Shown: one piece after another, positions 60,531-64,000 of the stretch
Position numbering within the stretch: position 1 is the first letter of the stretch
Layout of the letters: the number at the start of each line of letters is the position of its first letter
Assembly (NCBI RefSeq): GCF_036699995.1
Contig: NZ_CP144906.1
Span: 437,501 to 501,500, forward strand
DNA length: 64,000 bases
From: Clostridium beijerinckii
Lineage (GTDB): Bacteria; Bacillota; Clostridia; Clostridiales; Clostridiaceae
Reading direction: 5' to 3'
Notes under the pieces: model-generated
Told to the model about the DNA's origin: nothing
Databases searched by the model: none
The model's input: only the letters and a program-made list of their open reading frames with translations
Position numbers and translations under genes: made by a program

Positions 60531-61793
60531 ATGGAGAAAATAGTGGTTAAAGGTGTAAAAGAACTGAGAGGGGAAGTTAATATAAGTTGTGCAAAAAATT
60601 CAATTTTACCAATAATTGCGGCAACTATATTGTGCCCAGAGCCTATAATTATTGATAATGCACCTAAGTTAGAAGATGTTGAGGTTATTTGTAAATTATT
60701 AAGCGAACTAAACTGTGACGTTAATATTTCAAACGTAAATGATAGATTGACGATAAATACAAAAAATATAGTAGAAATGGATGCTAATGAAGAACTTATG
60801 AGAAAAATGAGAGCATCATTTTTAATTATGGGACCTATGCTTGCTAGATTTGGATATTGTAAATTATCATTACCAGGCGGATGTAACATAGGAAGCAGAC
60901 CAATTGATTTGCATCTTAAAGGATTTAAATTACTTGGAGCAGATGTTGTAATAGGTCATGGGTTTGTAGAGGTGATAGCAAAGAAAATGGTGGGTAACAG
61001 GATTTACCTTGATTTTCCATCTGTTGGCGCAACTGAAAATATTATGATGGCATCGGTCTTTGCTGAAGGAACAACTATAATAGAGAATGCAGCGGAAGAA
61101 CCAGAGATCTGGGATTTAGCACAATTCTTAAATAAGATGGGGGCTAAAATAGAAGGAGCAGGATTTGGAAAGATAACTATAACTGGTGTTAAAAATCTAA
61201 AAGGAATTAGTTATACACCTATATATGATAGAATAGAAGCAGGAACATTCATGATAGCAGCAGCTATTACAAATAGTAAAATAAAAATAAATGGAGTAAA
61301 TGAAGAGCATTTAAGACCTGTAATAGAAAAATTAAGAGAATGTGGTATAGGATTCAGCAATTACAAAGATCATTCCATTGTAGTAGATGGAAGGGGAAGT
61401 AAGAAGCCATTGGATATCAAAACACTTCCTTATCCAGGATTTCCAACAGATATGCAAGCTCAAATGATGAGTTTATTATCTATTGTTGAGGGAGTTAGTG
61501 TTATTACAGAAACAGTTTTCGAAAATAGATTTATGCATGTTGCTGAATTGCAGAGGATGGGAGCTAACATCAAGATTGATGGAAGAACTGCTATAATTGA
61601 AGGCAGGCCAAAACTTACAGGTTGTGAAGTTAAAGCAACTGATTTAAGGGCTGGGGCAGCGATGGTACTAAGTGGATTAGTAGCAGATGGTGAAACAGTG
61701 GTAAATGATGTTTATCATATTGATAGAGGATATGTAAGTATTGAAGAAAAGTTTAGGAGTTTAGGAGCAGAAATATATAGAATAAATATATAG
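60531..61793 (+). CDS. murA: UDP-N-acetylglucosamine 1-carboxyvinyltransferase
   Basis: The 420-aa EPSP-synthase-fold enzyme has K22 (SCAKNS), C118 (LPGGCNIGSRPID), the site alkylated by fosfomycin in related enzymes, and the typical LRAGAAMVLSGL near the end. It performs the first committed step of peptidoglycan synthesis. The ATG at 60531 lies 5 nt behind TGGAGG; an in-frame ATG at 60519 overlaps that site. spoIID and spoIIQ-like genes follow, as around murAA in B. subtilis. Confidence 0.97.
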   Translation: MEKIVVKGVKELRGEVNISCAKNSILPIIAATILCPEPIIIDNAPKLEDVEVICKLLSELNCDVNISNVNDRLTINTKNIVEMDANEELMRKMRASFLIMGPMLARFGYCKLSLPGGCNIGSRPIDLHLKGFKLLGADVVIGHGFVEVIAKKMVGNRIYLDFPSVGATENIMMASVFAEGTTIIENAAEEPEIWDLAQFLNKMGAKIEGAGFGKITITGVKNLKGISYTPIYDRIEAGTFMIAAAITNSKIKINGVNEEHLRPVIEKLRECGIGFSNYKDHSIVVDGRGSKKPLDIKTLPYPGFPTDMQAQMMSLLSIVEGVSVITETVFENRFMHVAELQRMGANIKIDGRTAIIEGRPKLTGCEVKATDLRAGAAMVLSGLVADGETVVNDVYHIDRGYVSIEEKFRSLGAEIYRINI

Positions 61794-61816
61794 ATTAAGA
61801 TATGAATTATGTATAT

Positions 61817-61925
61817 GCATAATTAGGGTTCGTAGTTATGAACAAGGTATAAAAATTTTTCGTGTAAATTTTATAGAAGAATTTACATGAAATTTAATTA
61901 CCTATCCCTAATTATGCTTTTTTTA
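61817..61925 (+). terminator. Branched terminator-like structure after murA
   Basis: GCATAATTAGGG (61817-61828) pairs exactly with 61906-61917 over 12 bp and encloses 77 nt. Inside, TGTAAATT/AATTTACA (61863-61887) and a short GTTCG/TGAAC stem can form. Seven T follow. It is far larger than a usual terminator. Confidence 0.55.
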
Positions 61926-61972
61926 TTCTTTAGGAATTTATATTCCAGTAAAATCTGCGGGTGAGTTATAGG
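61918..61972 (+). other. Noncoding block also present upstream of yabG (copy B)
   Basis: It aligns without gaps to 25741-25795 (41 matches in 51 positions by my count), including TTTTTTTATTCTTTAG and GTAAAATCTG. It begins in the T-tract of the preceding terminator, like copy A, and lies 110 nt before spoIID. Confidence 0.65.
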
Positions 61973-62025
61973 AAAGATCAATTAAGAAAGTTATGGTTTA
62001 TCTAAATTTGAGTAGTTTAAAGTTA

Positions 62026-62056
62026 ACATAATTATTAGGCTAAGACAATATACTTT
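62026..62056 (+). promoter_or_regulatory. Possible sigma-E promoter of spoIID
   Basis: ACATAATT (62026-62033) and TATACTTT (62049-62056, 6 of 8 to CATACANT) are 15 nt apart. spoIID is sigma-E dependent in B. subtilis. The match is only fair. Confidence 0.35.
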
Positions 62057-62082
62057 AGAGTGCAGGCTTTAGGAGGTAGAAT

Positions 62083-63141
62083 ATGAAGATAATTAATGCG
62101 AGGACTACAAGTATAAAGATTAGCAATAATGTGAAAATAATTGCAGCTATGACTTTGATCATTTTTACTATATTAATAGCATTACCAATAGCTTTCTTAG
62201 AAAATGGCAAAGGGAAGATTGATTCGTTTAACTTGAGAGACAAAGATATAATGAAGAGTTCAAAAATAACATTTCCCTCTAATGGTAAAGTTAAGCTATA
62301 TCATAGGTCAGAAGATAGAGTTGAGGAAATAGATTTGGAAGAGTATGTAATGGGAGTAGTTGCGAGTGAAGTACCAGCTAATTTTGAGGAAGAAGCTTTG
62401 AAGGCTCAAGCTGTTGCAGCAAGAACATTTTATATGAGTAAAAGAAATAACCCTAATAAAGAAGAAAAAGAGAAAGGAGCTGAAATTTGTGATACAACCC
62501 ACTGCCAAGTATACATGAGTAAGGATGAGAGAATCTCTAAATGGAGTAAAAGTGAAGCTGAAAGTAATTGGGAGAAGATACAAAAAGCAGTTCTGGATAC
62601 AAAAGGGCAAGTTCTTACCTATGATGGTTCAGTGTTGGAATACCCTCAATTTTTTGCAACTAGCTCTGGAAAAACAGAAGATGCAAAAGATGTATTTTCT
62701 ATGGATGTACCATATTTAAAATCAGAGGATAGTAAGGGTGAAGAAATTGCACCTAAATATAAGACAAGCACACAAATTCCTATAAACGATTTTATAGATA
62801 AAATTAATTCTAGATATAAAGGTGTTAATGCTAATAAAAGTAATTTATCATCATTAATTAAGATATTAAGCTTTACAGAAGCTGGAAGTGTAAAAGAAAT
62901 AAAAATAGGGAATGAGACTGTTAAAGGAACTGAATTTAGGACATTGTTCAATTTGAATTCGACCAATTTCACATTAGACTTTCAACAAGATTCTGTAAAA
63001 GTCAACTGTAAGGGTTATGGCCACGGTGTAGGGATGAGCCAATGGGGAGCTAATGCGATGGCAAAGAGTGGATCGAAGTATGATGAAATTCTTAAACATT
63101 ACTATAGCGGAGTCGAAATTCAAGAAATAAATTACAACTAA
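62083..63141 (+). CDS. spoIID: Stage II sporulation protein D, lytic transglycosylase
   Basis: The 352-aa protein has one membrane anchor (about 19-39) and the SpoIID domain. E96 lies in VVASEVPANFEEEALKAQAVAAR (first part quoted: ASEVPANFEEEALKAQAV), the catalytic Glu of the family. C136, H140 and C141 (CDTTHC) resemble the zinc-binding group of clostridial SpoIID, and GYGHGVGMSQWGAN is the C-terminal signature. It cuts denuded glycan strands during engulfment. TAGGAGGT precedes the ATG. Confidence 0.97.
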   Translation: MKIINARTTSIKISNNVKIIAAMTLIIFTILIALPIAFLENGKGKIDSFNLRDKDIMKSSKITFPSNGKVKLYHRSEDRVEEIDLEEYVMGVVASEVPANFEEEALKAQAVAARTFYMSKRNNPNKEEKEKGAEICDTTHCQVYMSKDERISKWSKSEAESNWEKIQKAVLDTKGQVLTYDGSVLEYPQFFATSSGKTEDAKDVFSMDVPYLKSEDSKGEEIAPKYKTSTQIPINDFIDKINSRYKGVNANKSNLSSLIKILSFTEAGSVKEIKIGNETVKGTEFRTLFNLNSTNFTLDFQQDSVKVNCKGYGHGVGMSQWGANAMAKSGSKYDEILKHYYSGVEIQEINYN

Positions 63142-63582
63142 GGAGAGAGTATTTACGTTAACTTAGACATAGGTTTGGCATACCTTTATATAAATAATTG
63201 AATAAATGTAAAGAGGATACTTGTTTATTTTTTTATAGCAAGTATCTTTTTCTATTTTTGTCTATTAAATTAGCATGGATTATATACTCCAATTAATTGA
63301 ATTTTTGTATATCTATGTTTAAAAAAAGTGGAGATGGACATAATTTAGAACATCACTACTTAAAACAGAAATTATAAAGTAGAACTTCTTAAATTAGGGT
63401 CTAAATCCCTGATGGATATATCTATTGTTTAATAATTAAATTATATGTACTTTTTAACACTAGATATACACTTGTAAAAATAATTTTAAAATGCCTTTAA
63501 ATGTAAATAATGCATGATAAAAAAGCAAATTTATGTATTATTTTTCATAAAAAGGGAACTATAACAATTGGAGGTGTTCATA
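63142..63582. other. Intergenic region between spoIID and the spoIIQ-like gene
   Basis: The 441-nt gap holds the spoIID terminator and AT-rich sequence. A forespore promoter for the next gene is expected but none could be called. No coding frame is supported. Confidence 0.6.
63214..63253 (+). terminator. Terminator of spoIID
   Basis: GATACTTG / CAAGTATC (63216-63223 / 63239-63246) with a 15-nt loop, followed by TTTTTC. Confidence 0.8.
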
Positions 63583-64000
63583 TTGGACAAAAATTTAAAA
63601 GAAAAACTTAAAAACTTATTTAGGAAGGAGGGATTTTATATCGCCTTATTCCTATGTCTCTGTATTGTAGTAACTGTTGGAACTATCTCTTATAAAATGC
63701 TCAACAGCAAAAACCAAGTTAATAAAACAGAAGACGTAAATAAAGATCTAACAATGAATTCTGGAAATGAAGGAAATTCTAATAATTCAGTTCAAAATGC
63801 TGAAAGAGTAGAGAATGTTCAAAATAATAGTAATAAAGATAATGCAGATAAAACAAAAACAGAAAAGGCTGCATCAGTATCTACAAATAATACAGTAACA
63901 TTTGTAAATCCTATAGATGGAGTAGAAAGTAGAAAATATACCTATCCTGCACCAGTTAAGATGGAAGAAGGAGTTTTCAGAACTATTAGAGGTATAAATC
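63583..64000 (+). CDS. spoIIQ: SpoIIQ-like membrane protein, 5' part (cut by the window end)
   Basis: The frame is open from TTG 63583 to the window end, giving the first 139 residues. The start lies 6 nt behind GGAGGTG (63570-63576). A membrane segment fills about residues 19-38, followed by an Asn/Lys/Glu-rich linker and the start of a folded domain (TFVNPIDGVESRKYTYPAPV). Position after spoIID and this layout match SpoIIQ, the forespore partner of SpoIIIAH; the M23 peptidase domain would lie outside the window, so whether its zinc residues are intact cannot be seen. Confidence 0.8.
   Translation, partial: MDKNLKEKLKNLFRKEGFYIALFLCLCIVVTVGTISYKMLNSKNQVNKTEDVNKDLTMNSGNEGNSNNSVQNAERVENVQNNSNKDNADKTKTEKAASVSTNNTVTFVNPIDGVESRKYTYPAPVKMEEGVFRTIRGIN

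Overview
The window is low-GC chromosomal DNA from an anaerobic, endospore-forming Clostridium (sensu stricto). The case rests on strong AGGAGG-type ribosome sites, several TTG starts, many sporulation genes (spoIIR, sipL, yabG, cotS-family genes, spoIID, a spoIIQ-like start), a thiolase gene with a redox-type promoter, and Bacillus/Clostridium gene order (atpC - ywmB - murA - spoIID - spoIIQ). The set resembles the C. beijerinckii/C. butyricum group; that species-level placement is inference. No insertion sequence, prophage or CRISPR array was seen.

Layout. 1-2814: 3' part of a 23S rRNA gene and a tRNA-Asn, with no 5S gene between them. 2.9-8.0 kb: polysaccharide deacetylase, TldD/TldE protease pair, membrane protein. 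8.0-15.6 kb: LTA-synthase-type enzyme, a YedF-like protein with an FAD oxidoreductase, an SGNH hydrolase and a RusA-like/zinc-finger protein on the minus strand, then tsaD and a degenerate alpha/beta hydrolase. 15.9-18.8 kb: HtrA protease, a PTS IIA protein and a membrane-tethered solute-binding-like protein. 18.9-26.8 kb: a spore-coat island of two GT4 glycosyltransferases and three CotS-family kinase-fold genes plus a fourth, degenerate relative, ending in yabG. 27-36 kb: glutathione-peroxidase-like gene, veg, sipL, the cyanophycin pair cphB-cphA, ispE and spoIIR. 36-49.5 kb: housekeeping genes (ywiB-like, pyrG, rho, rpmE, tdk, a DUF1385-PrmC fusion, prfA, sua5, rpiB, upp, dCMP deaminase). 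49.7-52.1 kb: wecB and thlA. 52.9-59.5 kb: the complete atpIBEFHAGDC operon. 59.7-64.0 kb: ywmB, murA, spoIID and the start of a spoIIQ-like gene cut by the window edge.

How the genes fit together. Envelope and spore assembly dominate: murA, wecB, the LtaS-like enzyme and the GT28 glycosyltransferase build the wall; SpoIIR, SpoIID, SpoIIQ-like, SipL, YabG and the CotS/GT4 island act in engulfment and coat formation; cyanophycin may serve as a nitrogen store. prmC and prfA are adjacent and act on the same protein. thlA sits behind two Rex-like operators, which ties acetyl-CoA condensation to NADH level.

Noncoding DNA gives the best leads: a block shared by the leaders of yabG and spoIID, a GC-rich structured segment before wecB, a nested-hairpin leader before cphB, a hairpin that covers the spoIIR ribosome site, and several long perfect inverted repeats. 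Several start codons were moved downstream of the longest open frame to fit the ribosome-binding site; each such case is stated in its entry.
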